Assembly: GCF_035046485.1 (NCBI RefSeq)
Contig: NC_085137.1
Span: 132,560,703 to 132,624,702 of the forward strand
Length of the DNA: 64,000 bases
Source of the DNA: Aedes albopictus
Taxonomy: Eukaryota > Arthropoda > Insecta > Diptera > Culicidae
Direction of reading: 5' to 3'
Position numbers and translations under genes: made by a program. Below are positions 1 through 10,560 of this stretch, piece by piece. Each line of letters starts with the position of its first letter. The stretch's first letter is position 1. The notes under the pieces are model-generated. The model saw nothing but the letters and a program-made list of their open reading frames with translations. It was not told the DNA's origin and ran no database searches.

Positions 1-559
1 ACCAAGTGAACAGTGCCGCTCCGCCGTCATAGTAATGACAAAGATATTCACATTAAACACAATAAATATCCTCTATACATTGATTGTATCACCGACCAAT
101 GATGACTACCAGATCAATGTCCAGGTAAGAGATTCCCGCAAATGTCAATAACAAGACCCACCAACACATCTGTGTTAGTGTTAATTATGAAATGTTGCTG
201 CTTTTACCCTAAAATGTCATTATTTCTATAAAGCTTGTGAAGTTTTATTAGTTTAGACGATGCTGTACATCGAGAAACTATCTTTTGAACCGATAAAAAA
301 TGTTTGTCACTGATTTTCAAATGCTGATATTTCCTGATTTATATAATCTAGTGAGATGCAATTCAATAATTGCTTCTATGATGTGAGAACTTAAATTCTC
401 AAAAAAGTTTGCTAAATAGTGATGTGCCCATTCAAATCAGTGCAAACTTCATAACTATTTTTTGCTGTTTTCTTTTTCTCACTAATACATGAATATTAGC
501 GGGAGTATCTTTCCTTGGTATTTAGATATGTTGCTCCCAGATGTCCCATCCTTGCTCTC
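1..559. other. AT-rich stretch, no gene seen
   Basis: No convincing coding region, terminal repeat or tRNA-like promoter was seen. A 70-codon frame at 489-701 runs into the repeat described next and resembles no known protein. Confidence 0.4.
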
Positions 560-705
560 TAATAAACACCCTATTCTTGTTGGATGTCGTGACGCAGAGT
601 GCTCTCGGTCTCTAGTAGTAACAACCGTCACACTCAAATATTCCTTTCCCTTTCCAACTAACTGTAATGACTTGGCCGGCGCCGTTATCCATAAGCTTTA
701 GTTAA
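560..705 (+). repeat. Dispersed repeat, related to the 3' part of the retroposon at 39.7 kb
   Basis: The segment shares an ordered set of blocks with 39,730-39,870: CGGTCTCTAGTAG, then GTCACAC, then ATTCCTT, then GGCCGGCGCCG. Similarity is roughly 70 percent by eye and on the same strand. The 39.7-kb copy lies at the 3' end of an insertion with a clear target duplication, so this is probably a decayed 3' fragment of the same retroposon family (inference). No terminal repeats or target duplication were found here. Confidence 0.5.
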
Positions 706-731
706 ATTTTGTTATATGGAAAAAAGACCAT

Positions 732-1728
732 CCAAGTAACACTTTGATTGCTAATTAGGTGTGTTTGATTTTTATTAGGGTTTTATTACAGCAATAATTG
801 AAACTCACAGTTTTATGACTGCTTTTATGAAAACCATTGATAAAATGTTTTATAGTATACTTGAAGATGTCCATAAAGAAAGATTTTAAGAGTAAACAAA
901 ACATTCCGATTTGTAAACCTTCTGGTTATCATTATTACCATAATAAAACTGCTAAAACTCTCAACAGATGGCGATCCGTTCGATTAGTAACGACATCTGT
1001 TGGTGGAAAAGCAGAACTACGACATTTGTAGGTTTATTGCGGTCATCATAAAAGTAAACTTGCTTTCGTTTTATTTTCGCTGATTATGGTTGTCGCCATA
1101 TTGAAGAATTAGCTAACGTGAATGGAAAACAGTTAATTTTGCTCAAATTAGCAATTAATTGATAGTTTGCTACCATTTCCATAACATGCTCACATAAATA
1201 AACTCTCTCTGCTGAGTTTTCTTGTGATTCGAGGTTGTTTTACTAAATGAACGAATTGATTTATTTCATTCCAAGATGATAATATTCACTATTTTTGAAA
1301 CGCATTAATTTTATGATTCTGCCACCCCAATATTCACGGTAAAATTGGATGCGCATAAGCCTACCAACACAATAACAACTTAAATATCACTTTTAAATGA
1401 TCGCTTCTACTTACGAATGATGTATCGTCCTGAACTTTACGTGCCATCGAAGAAGCTTCTCTGCATTTTTAGCTGTCATAGTTTTTGTTGAAAAAAAAAA
1501 CAACAACAATCGAGAATGAGAAATTTTCCTACTAGGTTTTAAAACGGTTTTATTGCTACTCTTAATGCGGTTTGCAAAACCTCTCCGAGAGTGGTCCACT
1601 TAGCCGGAAGATGCTCTTAAAGAGGTTATCAAGAGGTTTTGATGTATAAATCAGTTTTATTGCGAGTTTTATAAAATTGGTTATGAAGATCTCTTGTAGA
1701 GTCGAACAAAACTTAAAATGTTACTTGG
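732..1728. mobile_element. MITE-like element with CCAAGTAACA termini
   Basis: The left end reads CCAAGTAACACTTTGAT. The right end is its inverse, ending ATGTTACTTGG. Only about 14 bp is clearly inverted and no target duplication was resolved, so the pairing of these two ends is a hypothesis. The same terminus appears on elements at 25.8 kb and 59.9 kb. The interior is AT-rich and has no transposase-like frame. Confidence 0.4.
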
Positions 1729-2013
1729 GCAATTGTATGTAGAAAAGACTGTAAGCGTTAAATCATTATCGTTTTTTATTTTAAGGTAGGTAGCTATATG
1801 CTCAACGACTTTGCCAAAGACCTCAAAGCGATTTGATGCTTGTGAGAACAGTTATACCACACACTCTTAAAAAAATTGGAATTTACATGTGACGTAAACC
1901 ATCAACGTACGTATATATTCCATGACTGGATGGCGCATTTGACTCAATTTTACATCCACCATGTAAGTTCGAGCTGGTTGCACAAGCTGTCAACAATCCC
2001 ATCTCACCAGGTA

Positions 2014-2940
2014 CAGGGGATGGCCAAAATGTTTAGGATAGGCAACTTTTTTTTCTTTGACAAAAAAGTTCAACAAGCTGTAACTTTTCAAAGAGAGCAT
2101 CAAAAAATCTCAAATTTTGACTGTTTGTCAACCTATTACATGTACATCATTGGTACAAATTTGGGCTCTATTGGTTAGTATTTCGCGAAGCTAGAACCGT
2201 TCTCGTAAAACAATATTTTTTAGACATCTTATTTTTGAGCTGTCATATCTTGGAAACCAATGAACCGAATAGAATGAAATTTTGATCGTTTATTCACAAT
2301 ATATTATTGCTTCAAAAGTTATTAAAACATAGGTACTTTTTGAACGTTGAAAAAATTTATCATGGGTTGACACTTTTTGGAGTTTTCTCGAAAAAAATGT
2401 AATTTTTTCCCATCAATGTCAATAAATTTTAGTTTTGATATCCAAACATTTTCCACTTCTGCTCTCAAGATATCTATAGTAAGATATATTAGAGCCTATT
2501 TGAATTGAAGGGAGATCACATTTAGTAATGTTTGAGTGGTATTGTCAATTTGACTTATTTTCCTCTATATGTGTAAAAATTTCAACCTGGTATAACTTAA
2601 TTCATTGTAAGAAAATATAACATTTTATAACGTTGTATGAAGGACTTATATATTGTTGATAAACGTTAAAAAAAATTATTCAATTCGGATCACTGGTTCC
2701 TGAGATATGCCAGTTCAAAAATTAGTTGTCTAAAAAATAGTGTTTTACCAAATCGGTTCTAACTTTGCGAAAGATTAAACAATCAAGCCCAAATTTTTAC
2801 CAATGATGCACATATAATGGGTAGACAAACAGTCAAAATTTGATATTTTTCGATGCACTCTTTAAAGAGTTACTGCTTGTTGAACTTTTTTGTGAGAGAA
2901 AAAAAAAGTTGCCTATCCCAAACATTTTGGCCATCCCCTG
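2014..2940. mobile_element. 927-bp foldback MITE, termini CAGGGGATGGCCAAAATG
   Basis: The left end CAGGGGATGGCCAAAATG is matched by its reverse complement at the right end, and TA dinucleotides flank both sides (2012-2013 and 2941-2942). The inversion continues far inward: segments near 2190-2270 match the reverse complement of 2690-2770. It is therefore a nearly complete palindrome with no coding capacity. A TA target duplication suggests mobilisation by a Tc1/mariner-type transposase (inference). The termini resemble those of the element at 18,187-18,813. Confidence 0.8.
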
Positions 2941-3369
2941 TATGTACGTCGAAACAGTTTTACATTTAAAGACCAATGAGATTACTCCAAGTTACTTACT
3001 GAGTAACCAGCTCTTGAGGTGAAAAAATGTTACTCGCAGTATGAGCGTAACGTAAGTAAATAGCTTCTAAATGAAATTAGAAATGTTTCCACTCTATAGC
3101 ATATAAAAAATAGCGTATGTTATTTTTCAATATTTGAGAAAAAAATTAACGTCTCTAGACGTATAAGAAAAGTCTCAATTATGACATGGGAAATGACTCT
3201 TTCGCATCGTAAACATAAATATTGCAAATACACTGAAACCTCTGAAAATGTGCATAAATTAAGTAATGGATGTGATGAGGAAACTTTTTTCGCGAGCACA
3301 GGTCTTGCTCCTGGGCATTTGAGACGGGCTCAAGGGGGTTTCCCAGGGAGCCCCCTGGAACGCCCAAAT
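2941..3369. other. Spacer, no gene seen
   Basis: AT-rich sequence followed by a short GC-richer part near 3,300-3,370. Overlapping frames occur on both strands but none resembles a known protein. Confidence 0.35.
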
Positions 3370-5640
3370 CAACTTGAAGCACCTCAGTAATTCTTTGAGA
3401 GATTCCTCCAGAAACGTATCGAAAGATTCATTTGGAACACCTTTCGTGAATATTTTCAGAAAATCCACCACGGATTGCTGTTAAAAATCGTCCAGATATT
3501 TCAGACTTCAGATTTTTTTTTCAGCTTTTCAGCAAGTTTTTTATAGAATTTTTAAAAAGTTCAGCCAAAAATTTCTTTGGAGAGATTTCTTTAACAAATC
3601 CCACAGAGATTCTTGTAAAAAATCATATTTTCCTCTAGAATTTCTGAAAAAATCTATAAATAACACCAGAACATTATTTAAAAACTCCTTTATATAACCT
3701 TTCTTGGATTCCAATTAGAGCAATTTCGTTTCCATGGAATCATTAAGAAATTCTCCTAAAATTCTATTCAGGAAGGTTTTCAGGGTTTCCTTGTGAAAAT
3801 GCTTCTAAAACTTCGTACATGCTTAAACAATTCCTTTAGATTTTTCTTCAGAGGAACAAGGAGTTTCTCTAAAAAAAAACTGCCATGGATTACCTCAGAA
3901 ATTCCTCCATAGTTTCACTCAGAAATCCGTATGATAAGTCAAAAAGTTCAGAATACGTCCAAGAATTTCCCGTAAGATTTCTTTAGCAAATATTCCATAA
4001 TTCTTCCAAAATTTCCTTCAGAAGTTCTTCCAAGAATAGACATTTTTCTGGAGATGGGATTGCTATGTGATTGCTCTATGATTTTATTTTCAAGAATTCC
4101 TTTCAGAAACCTTCTATGGATTCCTTCCAGAATTGCTTCATGGAGTCGGTCAGAAAATTTACCAAGATTTTTTTCTAGAAACTCCTCGATCGGTTTATTC
4201 AGATATTCTTCCAGGGATACTTTAGGAAATCGCTGCAGGGCAACCTTCAAATATTTCCATACAAATTTCTCCAAGAATTTCCATAGGCACTTTTTGGAAC
4301 TCTGCCAGGGATTGTTTCTGAAATGCTTTTATAGCTTCTTTCATAAATTCAACCAGTGGTTTAAAATCAAGAAATTCTTTCGAAAATTCTTACAATGCTG
4401 CTTCCAAGAATTTCTTGAAGCTTTCCCAGAAATCGCACAAAAATACTGGAAGAACTCTTAACAGAATTCCGTAGGGATTTTAAAGGAAATCCCTCAAAGA
4501 TTATCCGAGGAAATATTTTAAACTTTCCTGGTGCTACTTTGGGAAATTCCTAGCAGATCCTCTTGAAAACTTTCTAGAGAGATTACGGGACAAAAAAACC
4601 TAATGCAATTTCCGCCGTTGTCTCTGGAGGAATTTCCGAACAAAAAAACATGAGAAGCTTCTGGAGGAACTCTGGAATTATTTCCATGTTTCCTTGAAAA
4701 TTTCCGGGAGGGCATCTTCGAGAAACCCGTAAAAAATTGTCTACAAAAATCCCTACAGAAACTACAGAAAAAGGAACGAAGGTTTTCCTAATAGAATATC
4801 CTAAACAATTTCTGAAGGGATTAGTATACAAAAATTACTGGCGAATTTTCTGAAGTCAATCCTGCGGAAACAAAAAAATAATCTTGGAAGAATTCATTCG
4901 AGAACCACTGAAGAAAATTAAGATAAAAAATGCATCTTAGATGAGACCTTTTGACGAATACCTGGTAGAACTGGAGAACTCTTTGAGTGTGGAGTAGTTT
5001 CTGCAGGAACTGCTGTGGTAATCTCTGAAGAAATTTCGAAAAAAAACCTAACGAATTCCTAAAGAAAGGTCTGAATATATTCTTAGTAATCCCTTGAGGA
5101 ACTTCTGGAGAAAATTCTGGAGGAACATTCAGAAAAATATCTTGAGAAGGTCTTTTAACAGGGTTTCCTAAATAAATGCCTAAGAGAATCCCTTAATACA
5201 TGGAGTTATACATAAAGAAACCTCTTTAGAAATATCTACTATAAATTCTAAAATAGTAATGGAAAAAAATCATGAAAAAAATCCTAGAGTTGCATTTTCT
5301 GAAGACATCTTCGGGGAATTTGGAGATATCCCTGGAGTAACTTCCAGAAGAATTTCTTGAATAATCCTAAAGGAATACTCCGGCAGAAAATATGCCATTA
5401 CACCTGGAAGAATTCTTCAAGACACGTTTGAAGAAATACATGAAAGAATGTATACACTAAGTTCTGTATTTTATAGGAATTCCGCTATACATACTATGGG
5501 ATTCTGCTGAAATCATTCTAGAAAATTCTGCAAAAATCTTTTTTTTATCAAAATTTTGGAAAACATTTGGTAGATCCTTCAAGAATCCCAAAGCTTTTTC
5601 TTACGATGTCCTTGGAGGTTTTCATGAAGAAAACTCAAAA
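3370..5640. repeat. Degenerate foldback-type array of GGAATTCC-like short repeats
   Basis: From about 3,370 to 4,850 the sequence is built of imperfect TTCCTCCAGAAATTCC-like units. Further right it switches to the opposite sense (GGAGGAAC, GGAAGAATTC). This is the same repeat vocabulary and inverted layout as the much better preserved structure at 32.5-35.4 kb. I read it as an old relative. Long frames here (for example 4,054-4,461 and 3,948-4,274) are by-products of short-period repeats. Confidence 0.6.
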
Positions 5641-5671
5641 GAAGTAAACGGGAAGGAATACATTCAAAAAT

Positions 5672-7186
5672 ACCCAGGCAACCAATAACACAGTGCAACA
5701 TTTTTTTTGTCTTAAGAGCAAACTTATGTGTCTCCGAAGGATTTTGGGCCGCTGAATCTGAATCCGGACTCAGATTTGCTCCAACACGTCACAATTTTGA
5801 GCTATACCTCAATTTATAGGGCAAAATATGCGATTTTGGTCTTTTTTGACTGCAAGCCATTAAGCTTGGAAATATTTTTTTTATGCAATCAAAAGGTTAA
5901 TTGGTCAATTATCATCTAAATTAACGACTCATGCAAAATATTTCGTTTGACCTAATCAAATTTTACAGATTTAAGCATTTTATGTTAGTATGAAAACTTG
6001 CATGCAACTTTTGGAGGGTAACTTGTATGGGAAATATCGTATCTAACATAAATCGCTTAAAACTATCAAATTCGATTTGGCAAATCGAAATATTTTGCAT
6101 GAGTCGTTAATTCAGATGTTAATTGACCAATTAACCTTTTGATTGCTTAAAAAAATATTTCCTTGCTTAATGGCTTGCAGTCAAAAAAGCCCAAAATCGC
6201 ATATTTTGCCCTATAAATTGAGGTATAGCTCAAAAATGTGACGTGTTAGAGCAAATCTGAGCCCGGATTCGGATTCAGCGGCCCAAAATCCTTCGGAGAC
6301 ACATAAGTTTGCTCTTGAGACAGACCAAAAGTTAATTTTTGTTACGCTGTGTAAGCATTCAAATAAGTCATATTTCTGCTTTAAAACTGCATTATACTTG
6401 CTTGGTGTCGTATCATAGCAGATCGACTGCTAAGTTGCACTATATTAGCATTTTAAATGCCGTTTAAAATGTGATCGCCGTTGATTAGCTTTTCAAATGC
6501 ACGATGTGTTTTAGCTATCAAGCATTACAACTGCTGCTTTATTGCCATAAAACTGCCAAAATAGATGAGTGATGCTAAAAATGCTACACATTTTAACGAG
6601 TAAATTTATGTGCCACGGTTGTAGGACCCATCATTATTCAGATGTCCTATCATTTATTGCTGGCAACGAATCAAATCATTGGGAGAACAGATAAAAAAAA
6701 ATTCCATGATAGGTTTCTTATGCCATCGTGTCTTAGGTGGTGGTAGATTCGACTATCAGCACTTGACCGAGCCGTTGTCCGGGGCACAACAAACTAACTG
6801 CCGGCGTGGTGCTTAAGCCCTAAAAAGATCAAAAAATCAATGCACATTATCTGATCATTTATAGCTTATCCTGTAGCGTTGTTCAGCACCATCATCAACC
6901 AGAGGATCGAGGGATCAAATCCCAGCGAGATCAGTAAAGAACTGCATGAAAACAACAGCCTCAAAAGTTGCAGAGTGGAGAGTGAGAGAAATATGAAAAG
7001 AGAAAGGGTAGGATATGAAGTGACTGAAATTAACAGGGAAAATATTTTTGTTTTTATTATCGACAATTTGGGGCATTTATTAGCACTTATGGCGCATATA
7101 CGGCAGATTAGCATTTAATGACCTGCAGTAAAGGCGCAAATAGTGCTGAATAAATGCAATTTTAACTGCTAATTGGTTACCTGGGT
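5672..7186. mobile_element. Element with ACCCAGGYAACCAAT termini, split by a nested MITE
   Basis: The left terminus ACCCAGGCAACCAAT (5,672-5,686) is the inverse of 7,172-7,186. When the nested palindrome at 5,689-6,351 and one TAA are removed, the left end continues AATAAGCATTCAAA, which matches the right end read inward (AATTAGCAGTTAAA). That supports a real terminal inverted repeat interrupted by a later insertion. The interior has no transposase-like frame. A short box-B-like string lies near 6,920. Confidence 0.6.
5689..6351. mobile_element. 663-bp palindromic MITE with TAA target duplication
   Basis: The ends read CACAGTGCAAC and, inverted, CACAGCGTAAC. The arms pair almost continuously to a loop of about 50 nt near 6,000-6,050; for example the GGCCGCTGAATC block at about 5,747 is mirrored near 6,275. 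TAA flanks both sides (5,686-5,688 and 6,352-6,354). A 3-bp TAA duplication is typical of PIF/Harbinger-mobilised (Tourist-like) MITEs. No coding capacity. Confidence 0.8.
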
Positions 7187-7403
7187 AATTACATACAAAT
7201 TTCGTGAAAAAAATATGAAGGGATTTCCCTGGAATAATTCTCAATTAGGCGCAATATTGAAGTAATTTTCATGGAGGCGATCCAGTAGAGGCAGGGAGCG
7301 CAGTAATTTGAAAACCTTGAGAAACCAGCTCTGATTTTACCATGACAACATTGTTAAAGACTCTCGTTTTACCCTTAAAGGATGTGGACAACTTTTTTGC
7401 ATA

Positions 7404-7561
7404 CTTCTACTCAGGCCCGTGCACAGAAGTGGCGTCATGGGAGGGGTTTTTACCAATTTCGGCAAAAGGCGGAGGGGTGCCTAGTGTATGAAGCGTCGGT
7501 AATGGGGGGGGGTGGTTAACACTCAACCCCCCCCCCTTGTACACGGGCTTGCTTCTACTCA
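7404..7561. mobile_element. Small element with GCCCGTGCAC termini and 10-bp target duplication
   Basis: CTTCTACTCA occurs at 7,404-7,413 and again at 7,552-7,561, flanking a 138-bp insert that begins GGCCCGTGCACAG and ends GTACACGGGCTTG. The interior holds G-rich and C-rich runs. A second copy is at 60,056-60,164 with a different 8-bp duplication. The family is not recognised. Confidence 0.7.
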
Positions 7562-8511
7562 TACCTTTTGACCCAGTGAGTAGATTTTCAAAATCAAAAC
7601 GGTTTTATCAAGGGTGTTGTGAATACGTGGAAGTTGTATTAGGATAGAACATTTTGGAGATATTGCTGCAAATGTAGTGTACACCTCTTGTTTTTCTCTC
7701 GATTTCGAGTAATATTTTTATGTAGATGTGATATATTTTGATGAAAAATGCACAAAACTCCTGGTTCGGGTTGTAGCTGTTAGGTAGAAATGATTTATGT
7801 CCTTCAACAGCTGTAGCATAGATCGCCAGGTTCTCCAAAACGTCCATAAGTTTTGAACTCAGTCTACTGAATACAAATCATTTTGGTTACCTTTCAAATC
7901 ACTTGAACTTTATTCATTACATTCAAAGAGATATTTTAAAACATGAAATGATGGTGGTCATGACCTGGCGATGTTCTAGGCAACATAAAACGCTTTGGAG
8001 TTCTGATTCTGAAGGCCTTTTCCTGTAATACGATACTAAACTAATGTATGCATGTCAAAACTAATTACATTAGACCCATACTTGTAAATTAGAGTATGCG
8101 AGATTGATTCCACATCAGTGACGATTCCTTAAGCCATCCACGTCATTCTGGAGCTAAGGCCTTTATATCGACATTCGTAACAAAGCATCGGGTACATTTC
8201 AAACTTAGTATAGTGCGTTTTGGTAGTCATAGAAGATCTGTTGAATCATGTGATACTTGTATATACATCTAAGAGGCTGGACCTGAGACTGTTCACAGTC
8301 TCGGTTGAACCCTTGGGAGACGACTGTTTTTATCACATACTGAATATAACCTCGCTGATATACCATCGCTCAAAAGTGGAGTTATTTCTCAGAAATGTTT
8401 CTTCCATCATGACGGAGTAGTCAATAAAATCGCAACAAATTGAGTGTAAATGTATCGGTATTCTATAAACGAAACCAGCAGACACCGATACGACAGAACC
8501 ATAACTACAGT
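7562..8511. other. AT-rich spacer, no gene seen
   Basis: No repeats, tRNA-like boxes or recognisable coding sequence. Short frames lack any motif. Confidence 0.35.
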
Positions 8512-9936
8512 TGGTCGGGGTTCTGCTAAACCGAACCAAAGACCATTTTTTGAAAAATTGAGTTTTCTTATCCATTGGATGAAGATATTGATGATCCTCC
8601 TTCCATGTAAAAATACTGTAATTCTGACAGCTCTTCGTGGAGTAAATTCAAAATTTCTGTTTGGCAGAACATACAAAAAATAAAATTGCATCCAGCCAGA
8701 GTGAACTGTAAAACATTCCATAGAATCAGCGAAATGTTCCAGTTTTGGTCCAGATGAAGAAAAATTCAAGTTCTGCTCATCGCTGTCAAATTTCTGACTT
8801 CCAACCGACTCATAGTAACAATCTGTGAGAGAATTGAACACGTTATTAGAAATACGGATGTTGGAGGATACAGTTATGTTTCGATGGTGCTGATCGCCAT
8901 TTTTCCAAATCACATTCTGCCAGACCGAACCAAATCCACTGCATTTTAGAATCTATTTATTCTCAACAATACAAAAATTATCTGGCTTTAAATACCTACG
9001 TTATGTCGACACACCCCATACTGATAATTTAACACAGAAGCCGTCATTGAACAACAAGGCTATTAAGAATAATAAAGCTTAAAAAAATCAAACACTTGGT
9101 TCGCTTTGGCTGATCGAAAAATGGCGTTTTCACGAAAACCATGCTAGAGAAGAATGTTTAGAACTTGATTCAGACTTAACGACTGAACTTCAGCTAGGCA
9201 AAAAGACCTAGAGGTAAAGTGCTTGGTTATCACTCAAGTGATCCAAGTTCGAATCTCTTTAATATTTTCGATTTTTATTTGTCTTAGTTCACTTTGGCAG
9301 ATCATTTCATGGTTTTCTTCGACCAGCATAAATTTGAAGTACACAAATTGCTCCACTTTCACATCTCAAGATCTCAGGACATGCAAGGACATCATTTTAC
9401 ATAGTCACTCTTGCTCTTTGGCTGCACAATGCACATGCACCACCTCTAAAAACATAGGCGGGAAGGGCTGAGCTGGGAGGAAATCTGCCGTTCATATTTC
9501 AAACTATTTTGAGACCTCCGCAGTACCATATTATACGCGCCCTCTCTGATTCATGTAAAGGATTGTGAGTGATATCGATTTCAAATATATAGACGATGAA
9601 AAATCGAGATTTTTCTCACAATCTGAATGGTTTTCTATGAAACAAAGAAACACAGTCAGCCACACTGAACTATAAACCATATTCCAATGTTTTTGCTCAG
9701 CCAGAGTGAACTGAGTGCGAAGTACTGAAAAATGAAATGTAATTATATCAATGATTTCAAATAATTTACGTGTATTCCTCGTCTCTGATGGTTAATAAAG
9801 GCTTGTAAGTTATATATGTGTGGAAATGTTTCAAATAATATTAGCTGTTGTTTATTTGTGAGTGGTTGAACTTTAAGCTTAGTTATCTCGGAATAAAGTT
9901 TTTGGCGCTTAGTTCGGTTTAGCAGAACCCCGACCA
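8512..9936. mobile_element. 1.4-kb non-autonomous transposon with multiple internal copies of its terminal motif
   Basis: The termini are inverted repeats of about 26 bp beginning TGGTCGGGGTTCTGC. The inner part of each terminus, TCTGCTAAACCGAAC, recurs in variant form inside: near 8,655 (-), 8,692 (+), 8,915 (+), 9,095 (-), 9,283 (-), 9,655 (+) and 9,695 (+). Repeats of this kind are what transposase-binding subterminal sites look like (inference). A 168-codon minus-strand frame (8,407-8,913) overlaps the left side but resembles no transposase. No target duplication was resolved, so exact ends are uncertain by a few bases. Confidence 0.6.
9203..9262 (+). ncRNA. Possible tRNA-derived pol III promoter remnant
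   Basis: The string AAGTTCGAATC resembles a box B, an upstream GAGGTAAAGTGCTTGG is a weak box A, and the outermost bases (AAAGA and TCTTT) can pair. A 5-bp stem with a 7-nt loop sits where an anticodon arm would be. The T stem does not pair well, so this is not an intact tRNA gene. It lies inside the element at 8,512-9,936. Confidence 0.3.
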
Positions 9937-10560
9937 GTTTTAGTTCGCTCGTTCCGTCAATTTAGATTATAAGCGATCCAATGTGCTTCAAATATAAACT
10001 GAACAGGTAACGATAGATTCAATTCCCAGAAGTCGTTAAGTTTGTGGAGTATAGGTTCCTATTATGATGGAGTTTCTATACATGATATTAATCTGCTTCA
10101 ATTGTTCGGATGCCCTTCGATAAACCTGTAAGAGTCCTGCTATGCGGTGGGCATTTGGGTTCGAATCCTGGTAAGTCCTAAATCTTTTCATGATTGAAAT
10201 TTCTCCGAGTACCGTGCTATATACGAATGGCAAAACGGTCAATTTTCAAAGAAAACGCACAGCTAATAACTGGTGGAAGTGCTCATAGAACTTAGCTGGA
10301 AAGCAGGGTCTTCTCCAGAGAAGAAGATGATTGTTTCAATCTTTTTATTTACTTCGAAGTCAACTCTCAACCTTCAGAAACGTTAGCATTGATTCGGATG
10401 TTCTGAAACAGTTTTCCGTTCTTATCTATTTGACTCATCCAGTTCAGTTGTTAATCATCATCGCGAATACGAAAACTACCACCAGATCGAATCTCACCCA
10501 TTCCGGAAGAGCAGTGAAAACACGGATTCGTGTACTTGTTTTCCTCTACTGCCTAACTAT
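9937..10560. other. Spacer, no gene seen
   Basis: AT-rich with no clear repeat structure. A box-B-like GGGTTCGAATCC near 10,157 has no convincing box A at the usual distance. Confidence 0.3.

Noticed and set aside
4054..4461. 135-codon plus-strand frame and 108-codon minus-strand frame
   Set aside because: Overlapping frames on opposite strands inside a degenerate repeat array; no recognisable domain.
8407..8913. 168-codon minus-strand frame
   Set aside because: It spans the end of a transposon and flanking DNA, shows no domain, and includes copies of the repeated terminal motif.
10150..10175. Possible tRNA gene from GGGTTCGAATCC
   Set aside because: No box A or stems at the right distance on either strand.
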